Assembly (NCBI RefSeq): GCF_004795105.1
Contig: NZ_SSBL01000002.1
Span: 372,001 to 436,000, forward strand
Length of the DNA: 64,000 bases
Source: Streptomyces sp. A0642
GTDB taxonomy: Bacteria > Actinomycetota > Actinomycetes > Streptomycetales > Streptomycetaceae
Direction: 5' to 3'
Shown here: piece after piece, positions 46,433-54,189 of the stretch
How positions within the stretch are numbered: position 1 is the first letter of the stretch
Layout of the letters: the number at the start of each line of letters is the position of its first letter
Made by a program: the position numbers and the translations under genes
The notes under the pieces: model-generated
Database searches by the model: none
What the model saw: the letters and a program-made list of their open reading frames with translations, nothing else
Told to the model about the DNA's origin: nothing

Positions 46433-47896
46433 ATGACGTCGCAGACGACTCTGGCAGGGCCGGGCCACCAGCCCGACGGGCCGGACCGTTCGGGCCGGAC
46501 GGAGACCCAGGACGGGCTCCAGGCCGGTCTCAAGAACCGTCACCTCTCCATGATCGCGATCGGCGGTGTCATCGGCGCGGGCCTGTTCGTGGGTTCGGGC
46601 GCCGGCATCGCCGCCGCCGGACCGGCCATCCTGCTGTCGTACGCACTGGTCGGCCTGATGGTCGTCTTCGTGATGCGGATGCTCGGCGAGATGGCGGCCG
46701 CCCGCCCCGCCTCGGGCTCCTTCTCCGCCTACGCCGACCAGGCCCTGGGCCGCTGGGCCGGTTTCTCGATCGGCTGGCTGTACTGGTTCTTCTGGGTCGT
46801 GGTGCTCGCCGTCGAGGCCACGGCGGGTGCCAAGATCCTGGAGAGCTGGGTGCCGGGCGTGCCGCAGTGGGGCTGGGCCCTGATCGTGATGCTGGTGCTG
46901 ACCGCGACGAACCTGGTGTCCGTCGGTTCGTACGGCGAGTTCGAGTTCTGGTTCGCCGGGATCAAGGTGGTGGCGATCGGCGCGTTCGTCGTCGTCGGCC
47001 TGCTCGCCGTCTTCGGGGTGCTGCCGGGAACGGACCACGAGGGATCCGGCCTGGCCCACCTCACCGACACCGGCGGCTTCTTCCCGGAGGGCCCCGGCGC
47101 CATCCTCACCGGCGTGCTGATGGTCGTGTTCTCCTTCATGGGCAGCGAGATCGTGACCCTGGCGGCCGGCGAGTCCGAGAACCCGCAGCGGGCGGTCCAG
47201 AAGGCCACCAACAGCGTCATCTGGCGGATCGCCGTCTTCTACCTGGGCTCGATCTTCGTCGTCCTGACCCTGCTGCCGTGGAACGACCCGTCGATCCTCG
47301 AAAAGGGCAGCTACGTCGCGGCGCTCGACGTCATCGGCATCCCGCACGCCGGCCAGGTGATGGACGTCATCGTGCTGACGGCCGTGCTGTCCTGCCTGAA
47401 CTCCGGCCTGTACACGGCCTCCCGCATGGCGTTCTCGCTCGGCGGCCGCGGTGACGCCCCCAAGGCGTTCGCCCGGACCAACAAGCGGGGCGTGCCGCAG
47501 GCGGCGATCCTCTCCTCCGTCGTCTTCGGCTTCGTCGCCGTCTTCTTCAACTACCAGTGGCCCGACACCGTCTTCGCGTTCCTGCTGAACTCCTCCGGCG
47601 CGGTCGCACTCTTCGTCTGGCTGGTCATCTGCTTCACCCAGCTGCGGATGCGCGGCATCATCCTGCGCGAGTCGCCCGAGAAGCTGGTCGTACGGATGTG
47701 GCTCTTCCCGTACCTGACCTGGGCGACCATCGCGATGATCTCGTTCGTGCTCGTCTACATGCTCACCGACGACGCCGGGCGCGAGCAGGTGCTGCTCTCG
47801 CTGCTGGTCGCGGTGCTGGTGGTGGCCGTGTCGCTGGTCCGCGAGGCGCGCAGGCGCCGGAGCGGTGAGCCGGCGGCCGTGCGCGGGGAGAAGTGA
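46433..47896 (+). CDS. APC-superfamily amino acid permease (paralogue 1)
   Basis: 487 residues with 12 membrane helices, beginning after a polar 35-residue tail with NRHLSMIAIGGVIGAGLFVG, the AAT-family signature. LGEMAAARPASGSF and GEFEFWFAGIKV follow as in GABA/aromatic amino acid permeases. The ATG at 46433 has AAGGA eleven bases upstream. It is closely similar to the permease at 50306-51727. The transported amino acid is not determinable. Confidence 0.92.
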   Translation: MTSQTTLAGPGHQPDGPDRSGRTETQDGLQAGLKNRHLSMIAIGGVIGAGLFVGSGAGIAAAGPAILLSYALVGLMVVFVMRMLGEMAAARPASGSFSAYADQALGRWAGFSIGWLYWFFWVVVLAVEATAGAKILESWVPGVPQWGWALIVMLVLTATNLVSVGSYGEFEFWFAGIKVVAIGAFVVVGLLAVFGVLPGTDHEGSGLAHLTDTGGFFPEGPGAILTGVLMVVFSFMGSEIVTLAAGESENPQRAVQKATNSVIWRIAVFYLGSIFVVLTLLPWNDPSILEKGSYVAALDVIGIPHAGQVMDVIVLTAVLSCLNSGLYTASRMAFSLGGRGDAPKAFARTNKRGVPQAAILSSVVFGFVAVFFNYQWPDTVFAFLLNSSGAVALFVWLVICFTQLRMRGIILRESPEKLVVRMWLFPYLTWATIAMISFVLVYMLTDDAGREQVLLSLLVAVLVVAVSLVREARRRRSGEPAAVRGEK

Positions 47897-47931
47897 CCGC
47901 CCCCTGCCGGGAGAACGTGAAGTGATCACCC

Positions 47932-47956
47932 ATACCTGACGCTCCTTGTCAGGTAT
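47932..47956. promoter_or_regulatory. Perfect inverted repeat, candidate operator
   Basis: ATACCTGAC-N7-GTCAGGTAT, nine-base arms with no mismatch, lies 57 nt upstream of the FAD oxidoreductase start and 36 nt after the permease stop. The AT-bearing arms make a terminator less likely than a repressor site. No regulator gene lies next to it. Confidence 0.55.
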
Positions 47957-47961
47957 ACCGG

Positions 47962-48009
47962 GGAGGCTCTCCGTCGTCAGCGCATCGAGCGAACGACTGG
48001 AGAGCCTCC
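47962..48009 (+). promoter_or_regulatory. 5'-UTR hairpin that pairs with the Shine-Dalgarno sequence
   Basis: GGAGGCTCTCC (47962-47972) pairs with GGAGAGCCTCC (47999-48009), 11 bp, extended inward by GTCGT/ACGAC across a one-base bulge. The right arm contains the only ribosome-binding sequence (GGAGAG, 47999-48004) for the ATG at 48013. Translation would need this stem opened, so translational control is plausible. Confidence 0.55.
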
Positions 48010-48012
48010 GCC

Positions 48013-49320
48013 ATGACTGCCGCCCCCACCGGTTTCCAGACCGGCTTCGCGATCCGCCCGGACCTCGTGGTCGAGGCCACCGGGCCCGAGGACGTACGCA
48101 CCGCCGTCGCCCGGGCGGCCGGGGACGGGCTCCGGGTGGGCGTCCACGCCACCGGTCACGGCCTGGCCGGGCCCGTCGAGGGCGGAGTCCTGATCAGCAC
48201 CCGGGCGATGGACTCGGTCCTGGTCGACCCGGCGCGCCGCACCGCCCGGATCGGTGCGGGCGTCACCTGGGGCCGGGTGATCGAGGCCGCGGCCCCGCAC
48301 GGGCTCGCGCCGCTGAACGGCTCCTCCCCCGGCGTCGGCGCCGTCTCGTACACGCTCGGCGGCGGTCTCGGCGTGCTGGCCCGGGAGTTCGGCTACGCCG
48401 CCGACCTGGTCCGCTCCCTCGACGTGGTGACGGGGGACGGGGTCCTGCGCCATGTCACCGCCGAGGACGAGCCGGAGCTGTTCTGGGGGCTGCGCGGCGG
48501 CGGACACCGCCTGGGCGTGGTGACCGGGCTGGAGACCGCGCTGGTGCCGGTGGCCCGGCTGTACGGCGGCTCGATCGCCTTCGACGGGGACGGGGAGGCC
48601 GGTGCGCAGGTGATCCGGCGCTACCTGGAATGGACCCGGACCCTGCCCGCTTCACTGACCTCCTCGGTCGCCGCGCTGGTGTACCCGGACCTCCCCCAGC
48701 TGCCGCCGGAGCTGCGCGGCCGGTACGCGATCTCGGTGCGGGTCGCGTACACCGGCTCGACGGCCGAGGGCGAACGCCTGGTCGCACCACTGCGGGCGAT
48801 CGGCCCCGCACTGGCGGACTCGCTGCGGGAGATGCCGTACACCGACAGCCACACCATCCACAGCGATCCCCCCTTCCCGCACGCCTACTACGGGGACGGG
48901 CTGGTGCTGAACGGGATCGACGCGGACCGGGCGGCGCGGGTGCTGGAACTGACCGGGCGTAAGGCGCCGATGATGACCGTGGTGCAGCTCAACCACCTGG
49001 GCGGCGCCCTGGCCCAGGCACCGGACCCCGGCAGCGCGGTGCCGTACCGGGACGCCGGTTTCCTGCTGCGTCTGCTGTCGCCGCTCAACGGTACGGACGT
49101 GGCGTCGGTCCGGGCGCTGTACGAGGAGGTGGCCGCGGTCCTGGGGCCGCTGGTCGCCGGCCGGTCGCTGAACTTCTCCTTCGGCGGCGGGGACCGCACC
49201 GAGGGCTTCCACGGCCCCGGGACGCGGAAGAGGCTCGCCGGTCTGGTGTCGCGCTACGACCCGGCGAGCCTCTTCGGAGGTGCTTACGGAAGCGGTGGCG
49301 TCAGCCGCGACGTCCGATGA
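48013..49320 (+). CDS. FAD-binding oxidoreductase, BBE-like
   Basis: 435 residues of the PCMH-type FAD family. HATGHGLAG holds the histidine that normally bonds FAD; the second covalent Cys seen in bicovalent members is absent (SPGVGAVSYTLGGGLG), so monocovalent flavin is expected. The C-terminal BBE-like segment (LNFSFGGG) is present. Substrates of such enzymes range from sugars to secondary metabolites and cannot be named. It has no signal peptide. It is preceded by an inverted repeat and an SD-sequestering hairpin, and its last 20 nt overlap the convergent bioY. Confidence 0.85.
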   Translation: MTAAPTGFQTGFAIRPDLVVEATGPEDVRTAVARAAGDGLRVGVHATGHGLAGPVEGGVLISTRAMDSVLVDPARRTARIGAGVTWGRVIEAAAPHGLAPLNGSSPGVGAVSYTLGGGLGVLAREFGYAADLVRSLDVVTGDGVLRHVTAEDEPELFWGLRGGGHRLGVVTGLETALVPVARLYGGSIAFDGDGEAGAQVIRRYLEWTRTLPASLTSSVAALVYPDLPQLPPELRGRYAISVRVAYTGSTAEGERLVAPLRAIGPALADSLREMPYTDSHTIHSDPPFPHAYYGDGLVLNGIDADRAARVLELTGRKAPMMTVVQLNHLGGALAQAPDPGSAVPYRDAGFLLRLLSPLNGTDVASVRALYEEVAAVLGPLVAGRSLNFSFGGGDRTEGFHGPGTRKRLAGLVSRYDPASLFGGAYGSGGVSRDVR

Positions 49321-49894
49321 GCTTCCAGGACGCCGGCAGCGCGCCCATGGCGAGCGCCGCCTTCAGCGCGTCGCCGAGCAGGAACGGCGTCAGGCCGGCC
49401 GCGATCGCGGCGCTCGCCGACATGCCGGTGGACAGCGCCAGGTAGGGCACGCCGACCGCGTAGATGATCGCCGAGCCGAGCACCATCGTGCCCGCGGTGC
49501 GCAGCACGGAGCGGTCGCCGCCCCGGCGGGCCAGACCGCCCACGACCGTGGCCGCGAGCAGCATGCCGAGCACATAGCCGAAGGACGCGCCGCCCGCGCC
49601 GGAGCTGCCGGCCGAGAACCACGGCATGCCGGCCATGCCGACGAGCGCGTACACGGCGAGCGAGAGGAAGCCGCGGCGCGCGCCGAGCGCGGTGCCGACG
49701 AGGAGCGCGGCGAAGGTCTGGCCGGTGACGGGGACCGGGGAACCGGGGACCGGGACGGCGATCTGGGCCGCTATGCCGGTCAGCGCCGCCCCGCCGAGCA
49801 CCAGGGCGGTGTCCACGGCGTAGCGGTGCCGGACGGCGGGCAGCAGGTCGGCGAGGACCGCTCCGGTACGGACGGGGGCGGCAGCAGTGCTCAT
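49301..49894 (-). CDS. bioY: Biotin transporter substrate-binding subunit BioY
   Basis: 197 residues with six membrane helices. The S-component pattern is VPVTGQTFAALLVGTALGARRG and then GMPWFSAG and SFGYVLGM, as in BioY biotin-binding proteins. No bioM/bioN ATPase genes are adjacent, so it either works alone or shares the common ECF module. The ATG at 49894 has GGAG eight bases upstream. Its 3' end overlaps the convergent oxidoreductase gene by 20 nt. Confidence 0.93.
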   Translation of the reverse strand: MSTAAAPVRTGAVLADLLPAVRHRYAVDTALVLGGAALTGIAAQIAVPVPGSPVPVTGQTFAALLVGTALGARRGFLSLAVYALVGMAGMPWFSAGSSGAGGASFGYVLGMLLAATVVGGLARRGGDRSVLRTAGTMVLGSAIIYAVGVPYLALSTGMSASAAIAAGLTPFLLGDALKAALAMGALPASWKLIGRRG

Positions 49895-50305
49895 CAGGAC
49901 TCCGCGGGGTGAGGGCAGGTGGGGACAGACTGAGGCTGACGTTAGCCGACGGAGTGTGGCTGGATCACCATCAGCGGTCCACAAAGGGGCGGTTGAGGGA
50001 TTGGTGGGGTTCGCACAACTGTCGGCATGCAATCACGCCGGGGCGTGATGCTCGTCACTGAGGTGGGAGCGGATACCGCAGCCGTCGACCGGGAAGGCGC
50101 TGCGTGTCCGGACTGTGAATTCCCTCTAAAACGAGGGCGCGTGGCCGTACCCGGCCCCGCGCGGCCGGGTGTGCGCGGCGTGTGAGCCTGGTGACCGTAT
50201 AGCGGACAGTCGTTCCCGGTGACCGGCGCGCGTGTTCAGACTGGGTACACGTTCCCGTCTCACCGGGCACACCTCCCCCGTCTCACCGACCGAACAGAGC
50301 TCGTC

Positions 50306-51727
50306 ATGCCTCGGACCTCCGCGCCTCCCCCCACAGGCTCCCCGGCCGCCGCCTCCGGCACCGGAAGCGACTCGGCCCTCACCCGCGGTCTCAAGCAGCG
50401 CCACCTGTCGATGATCGCCCTCGGCGGGGTCATCGGCGCCGGGCTGTTCGTCGGCTCCGGCGCGGGCATCGCCGCCGCCGGGCCCTCCATCGTCATCGCG
50501 TACGCGGTCTCCGGGCTCCTGGTCATGCTCGTGATGCGCATGCTCGGCGAGATGTCTGCGGCCAACCCTGCCTCCGGTTCGTTCTCCGTGCACGCCGAGC
50601 GGGCCATCGGACCGTGGGCGGGATTCACGGCGGGCTGGGCGTTCTGGGTGCTGCTCTGTGTCGCCGTCGGGCTGGAGGGCATCGGCGCCGCGCAGATCGT
50701 CGGGGGCTGGCTCCCCGGCACGCCGGAGTGGGCCTGGGTGGCGCTGTTCATGGTGGTGTTCCTGGGGACGAACCTGGCCTCGGTGACGAAGTTCGGGGAG
50801 TTCGAGTTCTGGTTCGCGGCGCTCAAGGTCGCCGCGATCACGCTGTTCCTGGTGCTGGGAGTGCTGGCGATCCTCGGCGTGCTCCCGGGCACGGACGCCC
50901 CGGGCACCGCCCACCTCAGCGGTGAGGGCGGCTTCCTGCCGAACGGCTCCGACGGCCTGGTCATCGGACTCCTCGCCTCCGTCTTCGCGTACGGCGGCCT
51001 GGAGACGGTCACCATCGCCGCGGCGGAGTCCGAGAACCCGGTGCGGGGTGTCGCGAAGGCCGTGCGCACGGCGATGTGGCGGATCGCGCTGTTCTACGTC
51101 GGCTCGATGGCCGTCATCGTCACGCTGGTCCCGTGGGACGACCCGAAGGTGGTGGAGGTGGGCCCGTTCTACGCGGCCCTGGACCACCTCGGCATCAGCG
51201 GCGCGGCGGAGATCATGAACGTGGTCATCCTGGTGGCGCTGCTCTCGGCGATGAACGCCAACATCTACGGCGCCTCGCGCATGGCCTGCTCGCTGGTGGC
51301 CCGCGGCCAGGGCCCGAAGCGCCTGGGCCGGGTCACCTCCGGCGTGCCGCGCACGGCGGTCCTGGTCTCGTCCGCGTTCGGCTTCCTGTGCGTACTGCTG
51401 AGCTACTGGCGGCCCGACGACGTGTTCCCGTGGCTGCTCAACATGATCGGCGCGGTGATCCTGGTCGTCTGGATCTTCATCGCGGTCTCCCAGCTGATCC
51501 TGCGCGCCCGGCTGGAGCGCGAGGCGCCCGAGAAGCTGGTGGTCCGGATGTGGCTCTTCCCGGGGCTGACGGTGCTGGCGCTCCTCGCCATGGCCGGCAT
51601 CTTCTTCCTGATGCTCCGCCAGCCCGGCACCCGCGACCAGCTGCTGGCCACGGGCGCGCTGACGGCGGTCCTGATCGTGGTCGGCGCCGTACGGCAGCGG
51701 CGCGCCGCGACCACGACGAACGCGTAA
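50306..51727 (+). CDS. APC-superfamily amino acid permease (paralogue 2)
   Basis: 473 residues, 12 membrane helices, with KQRHLSMIALGGVIGAGLFV and SAANPASGSFSVHAERA. Closely similar to the permease at 46433, down to GEFEFWFA, EAPEKLVVRMWLFP and the C-terminal arginine-rich end, so the two are paralogues separated by two unrelated genes. The ATG at 50306 follows a short polar tail. Substrate unknown. Confidence 0.92.
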   Translation: MPRTSAPPPTGSPAAASGTGSDSALTRGLKQRHLSMIALGGVIGAGLFVGSGAGIAAAGPSIVIAYAVSGLLVMLVMRMLGEMSAANPASGSFSVHAERAIGPWAGFTAGWAFWVLLCVAVGLEGIGAAQIVGGWLPGTPEWAWVALFMVVFLGTNLASVTKFGEFEFWFAALKVAAITLFLVLGVLAILGVLPGTDAPGTAHLSGEGGFLPNGSDGLVIGLLASVFAYGGLETVTIAAAESENPVRGVAKAVRTAMWRIALFYVGSMAVIVTLVPWDDPKVVEVGPFYAALDHLGISGAAEIMNVVILVALLSAMNANIYGASRMACSLVARGQGPKRLGRVTSGVPRTAVLVSSAFGFLCVLLSYWRPDDVFPWLLNMIGAVILVVWIFIAVSQLILRARLEREAPEKLVVRMWLFPGLTVLALLAMAGIFFLMLRQPGTRDQLLATGALTAVLIVVGAVRQRRAATTTNA

Positions 51728-51754
51728 CCCCGCCGCGCGGGACGCCGGGCGGGA

Positions 51755-51794
51755 CGCCGGGCGGGACGGATCACTCCGGCCCGCCCGGCGTTTT
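51755..51794 (+). terminator. Rho-independent terminator after permease 2
   Basis: An 11-bp stem CGCCGGGCGGG/CCCGCCCGGCG followed directly by TTTT (51791-51794), the clearest U-run terminator in the window. A nearby tandem copy of GACGCCGGGCGG offers an alternative left arm. Confidence 0.8.
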
Positions 51795-51886
51795 CGTGCG
51801 CCCGGAGTGCGCCCCGAGCGCGCGGGGCCATGGGTCCTCCGCCGAAGGACTGATCCTTTCCCTCCCCTCCTGCTGTTAGCCTGCTC

Positions 51887-51903
51887 TTGCATATAGGTTG
51901 CAA
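51887..51903 (+). promoter_or_regulatory. Nur box upstream of sodF
   Basis: TTGCAT-ATAGG-TTGCAA fits the Nur operator tTGCaa-N5-ttGCAA described for S. coelicolor, and lies 33 nt upstream of the sodF start. With nickel present, Nur represses sodF in favour of the nickel enzyme SodN. Confidence 0.85.
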
Positions 51904-51935
51904 TAACAACTGTTCAGCAGCTGGAGGGTTCGATC

Positions 51936-52577
51936 ATGGCCACGTACACGCTCCCGGAACTCCCGTACGACTACGCGGCGCTCGAACCGGTCATCAATCC
52001 GCAGATCATCGAGCTCCACCACGACAAGCACCACGCCGCGTACGTGAAGGGCGCGAACGACACCCTGGAGCAGCTGGAGGAGGCGCGGGACAAGGAGGCC
52101 TGGGGGGCGATCAACGGGCTCCAGAAGAACCTCGCGTTCCACCTCTCCGGGCACATCCTGCACTCGATCTACTGGCACAACATGACGGGTGACGGCGGTG
52201 GCGAGCCTCTCGCCGCGGACGGCGTCGGCGACCTCGCGGACGCGATCACCGACTCGTTCGGCTCCTTCGCGGGCTTCAAGTCCCAGCTGACGAAGGCCGC
52301 CGCCACCACGCAGGGCTCCGGCTGGGGCGTCCTCGCGTACGAGCCCGTCAGCGGCAAGCTGATCGTCGAGCAGGTCTACGACCACCAGGGCAACGTGGGC
52401 CAGGGCTCGGTCCCGGTGCTGGTCTTCGACGCCTGGGAGCACGCCTTCTACCTCCAGTACAAGAACCAGAAGGTCGACTTCATCGAGGCGATGTGGCGCG
52501 TCGTCAACTGGCAGGACGTGGCGAAGCGGTACGCGGCCGCCAAGGAGCGCGCGGACGTGCTGCTGCTCGCGCCCTGA
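51936..52577 (+). CDS. sodF: Fe/Mn-family superoxide dismutase, Fe type by context
   Basis: 213 residues with metal ligands in [22 protein letters not shown] and [13 protein letters not shown]. It dismutes superoxide in the cytoplasm. Named sodF because a Nur operator precedes it, as in S. coelicolor, where the iron enzyme is made only when nickel is scarce. The ATG at 51936 has GGAGG upstream. It ends in a 16-bp stem terminator. Confidence 0.95.
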   Translation: MATYTLPELPYDYAALEPVINPQIIELHHDKHHAAYVKGANDTLEQLEEARDKEAWGAINGLQKNLAFHLSGHILHSIYWHNMTGDGGGEPLAADGVGDLADAITDSFGSFAGFKSQLTKAAATTQGSGWGVLAYEPVSGKLIVEQVYDHQGNVGQGSVPVLVFDAWEHAFYLQYKNQKVDFIEAMWRVVNWQDVAKRYAAAKERADVLLLAP

Positions 52578-52646
52578 CGCCGGCGCGCGGAGAACGTCCT
52601 GCCTCGTGATCGTCTTCTCAGCCTTCACCGGGCAGGCGGAATGAAG

Positions 52647-52685
52647 GAAGGCCCCCCGCGAGGACGTGACTCGCGGGGGGCCTTC
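52647..52685 (+). terminator. Terminator after sodF
   Basis: A 16-bp perfect stem (52647-52662 with 52670-52685) with a 7-nt loop lies 69 nt after the sodF stop codon. Confidence 0.8.
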
Positions 52686-52819
52686 TGCGCGCGGGGGCCG
52701 GGACCGGCCCGTAAGCGGGCCGTCGAGGGACGGCGCGGGGACGACGACCGCGGCGTCCGGCGTACCGACGCCCCCCACGTCCGCACGTCGATGTCAGACC
52801 CCTGCCTCATGCTCAGCCC

Positions 52820-53353
52820 ATGGACACCAAGGACTTCTGGAAGCTGATCGACGACGCGCGCACCCTGGTCGTCGACCCCTCCGACGCGGAAGACGTGGCC
52901 GGGCGGGTGGCGGCCCTGCTCGCCGAGCGGCCCGCCGACGACATCCTCGCCGCGCAGCAGCTGCTGTGGGACCTGATGGCGGCTTCCTACCGGGCCCCGC
53001 TCTGGGCCGCGGCGTACACGATCAACGGCGGCTGCTCGGACGACGGTTTCGACTACTTCCGGGGCTGGCTGATAGCGCAGGGCCGGGAGGTGTTCGAGCG
53101 GGTGGTGGCCGACCCGGACGCGCTGGCCGGTCTGCCGGTGGTCAGGGCGGCGGCGGCCGAGGGCGTGGACCTGGAGTGCGAGCGCGTGCTCGGGGTGGCG
53201 TGGGACGCGTACCGGACGGCGACGGGCGAGACGTTGCCGCCGGGTTCGTTCACGATCGACTACCCCGGCCTCGACCCGGAGTGGGACTTCGACTTCGACG
53301 ACGCGGAGCGGGTGGCGCTGCGGCTGCCGGAGCTGGACGCGCTGTACGGGTGA
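52820..53353 (+). CDS. DUF4240 domain-containing protein
   Basis: 177 residues matching the DUF4240 family: MDTKDFWKLIDDAR, WDLMAASYRAPLWAAAYTINGGCSDDGFDYFRGWLI and an acidic YPGLDPEWDFDFDD. No catalytic function is assigned to the family. It is cytoplasmic by composition. Neighbours give no further clue. Confidence 0.88.
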   Translation: MDTKDFWKLIDDARTLVVDPSDAEDVAGRVAALLAERPADDILAAQQLLWDLMAASYRAPLWAAAYTINGGCSDDGFDYFRGWLIAQGREVFERVVADPDALAGLPVVRAAAAEGVDLECERVLGVAWDAYRTATGETLPPGSFTIDYPGLDPEWDFDFDDAERVALRLPELDALYG

Positions 53354-53359
53354 GGGAGG

Positions 53360-53397
53360 CGGTGGGGTGCGGGGCCGGCCGGCCCCGCACCCCGCCG
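53360..53397. terminator. Bidirectional terminator
   Basis: A 19-bp inverted repeat (53360-53378 with 53379-53397, one mismatch) lies between the convergent DUF4240 and DsbA-family genes. Confidence 0.8.
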
Positions 53398-53404
53398 CGC
53401 GGGA

Positions 53405-54055
53405 TCAGTCGAAGACCGGGCCCTGCGTACGGGTCCGCTTGATCTCGTAGAAGCCCGGGATCGACGCGACCAGCAGGGTGCCGTCCCAGAGCTTCGCCGC
53501 GTCCTCGCCCTTCGGGGCGGGGGTGACGACCGGGCCGAAGAAGGCGATCTGCTCGCCGTCCGCGCCGGGCACCGCGATGACCGGGGTACCGACGTCCTGG
53601 CCGACCTTGTCGATGCCCTCCTGGTGGGAGGCGCGCAGCTCGGTGTCGTACGCGTCGGAGTCGGCGTACTCCGCGAGTTCGGCCGGCAGGCCGACGTCCT
53701 TCAGCGCGCCCTCGATCGCCTCACGGGTGGGGCCCTCGCCCTGGTTGTGGAAGCGGGTGCCGAGCGCGGTGTACAGCGGGCCGACGATGTCGTCGCCGTG
53801 CTTCTGCTGGGCGGCGATCACGACGCGGACCGGGCCCCATGCCTTGTTCTCCAGCATGTCGCGGTACTCGTCGGGGAGCTCGTCCAGCCGGTTCTCGTTG
53901 AGGACGGCCAGGCTCATCACGTGCCAGCGGACCTCGACGTCGCGGACCTTCTCCACTTCCAGCATCCAGCGGGAGGTCATCCAGGCCCAGGGGCAGAGCG
54001 GGTCGAACCAGAAATCGGCGGGGGTCTTGCCGGTCACCGTGCTGTTGTCAGACAT
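53405..54055 (-). CDS. DsbA-family protein, mycothiol-dependent nitroreductase Rv2466c-like
   Basis: 216 residues, thioredoxin fold with the active site in FWFDPLCPWAW. The Mycobacterium relative Rv2466c has CPWC there; here the second Cys is Ala, so it would be a single-thiol enzyme. Cytoplasmic (no signal peptide), with cis-Pro stretch GTPVIAV. The ATG at 54055 has GAGGAGAGAG upstream; the frame is open to 54175. It is divergent from pepN with a 134-nt gap. Confidence 0.85.
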   Translation of the reverse strand: MSDNSTVTGKTPADFWFDPLCPWAWMTSRWMLEVEKVRDVEVRWHVMSLAVLNENRLDELPDEYRDMLENKAWGPVRVVIAAQQKHGDDIVGPLYTALGTRFHNQGEGPTREAIEGALKDVGLPAELAEYADSDAYDTELRASHQEGIDKVGQDVGTPVIAVPGADGEQIAFFGPVVTPAPKGEDAAKLWDGTLLVASIPGFYEIKRTRTQGPVFD

Positions 54056-54189
54056 CTCTCTCCTCATAGGGACCGATCGCATGCCGTGACCCAGAACACC
54101 GGCGGGCGCTCCCGCCATTCCCGAGCGCCCGGCCGGAAGTCGGCATGGGAGGATCAAAGTATTCGAACGTGACACAAAGGAGTGTGCTC

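Noticed and set aside
49895..50305. Biotin-repressor type operator upstream of bioY
   Set aside because: No BioQ- or BirA-type palindrome could be recognised in the region.
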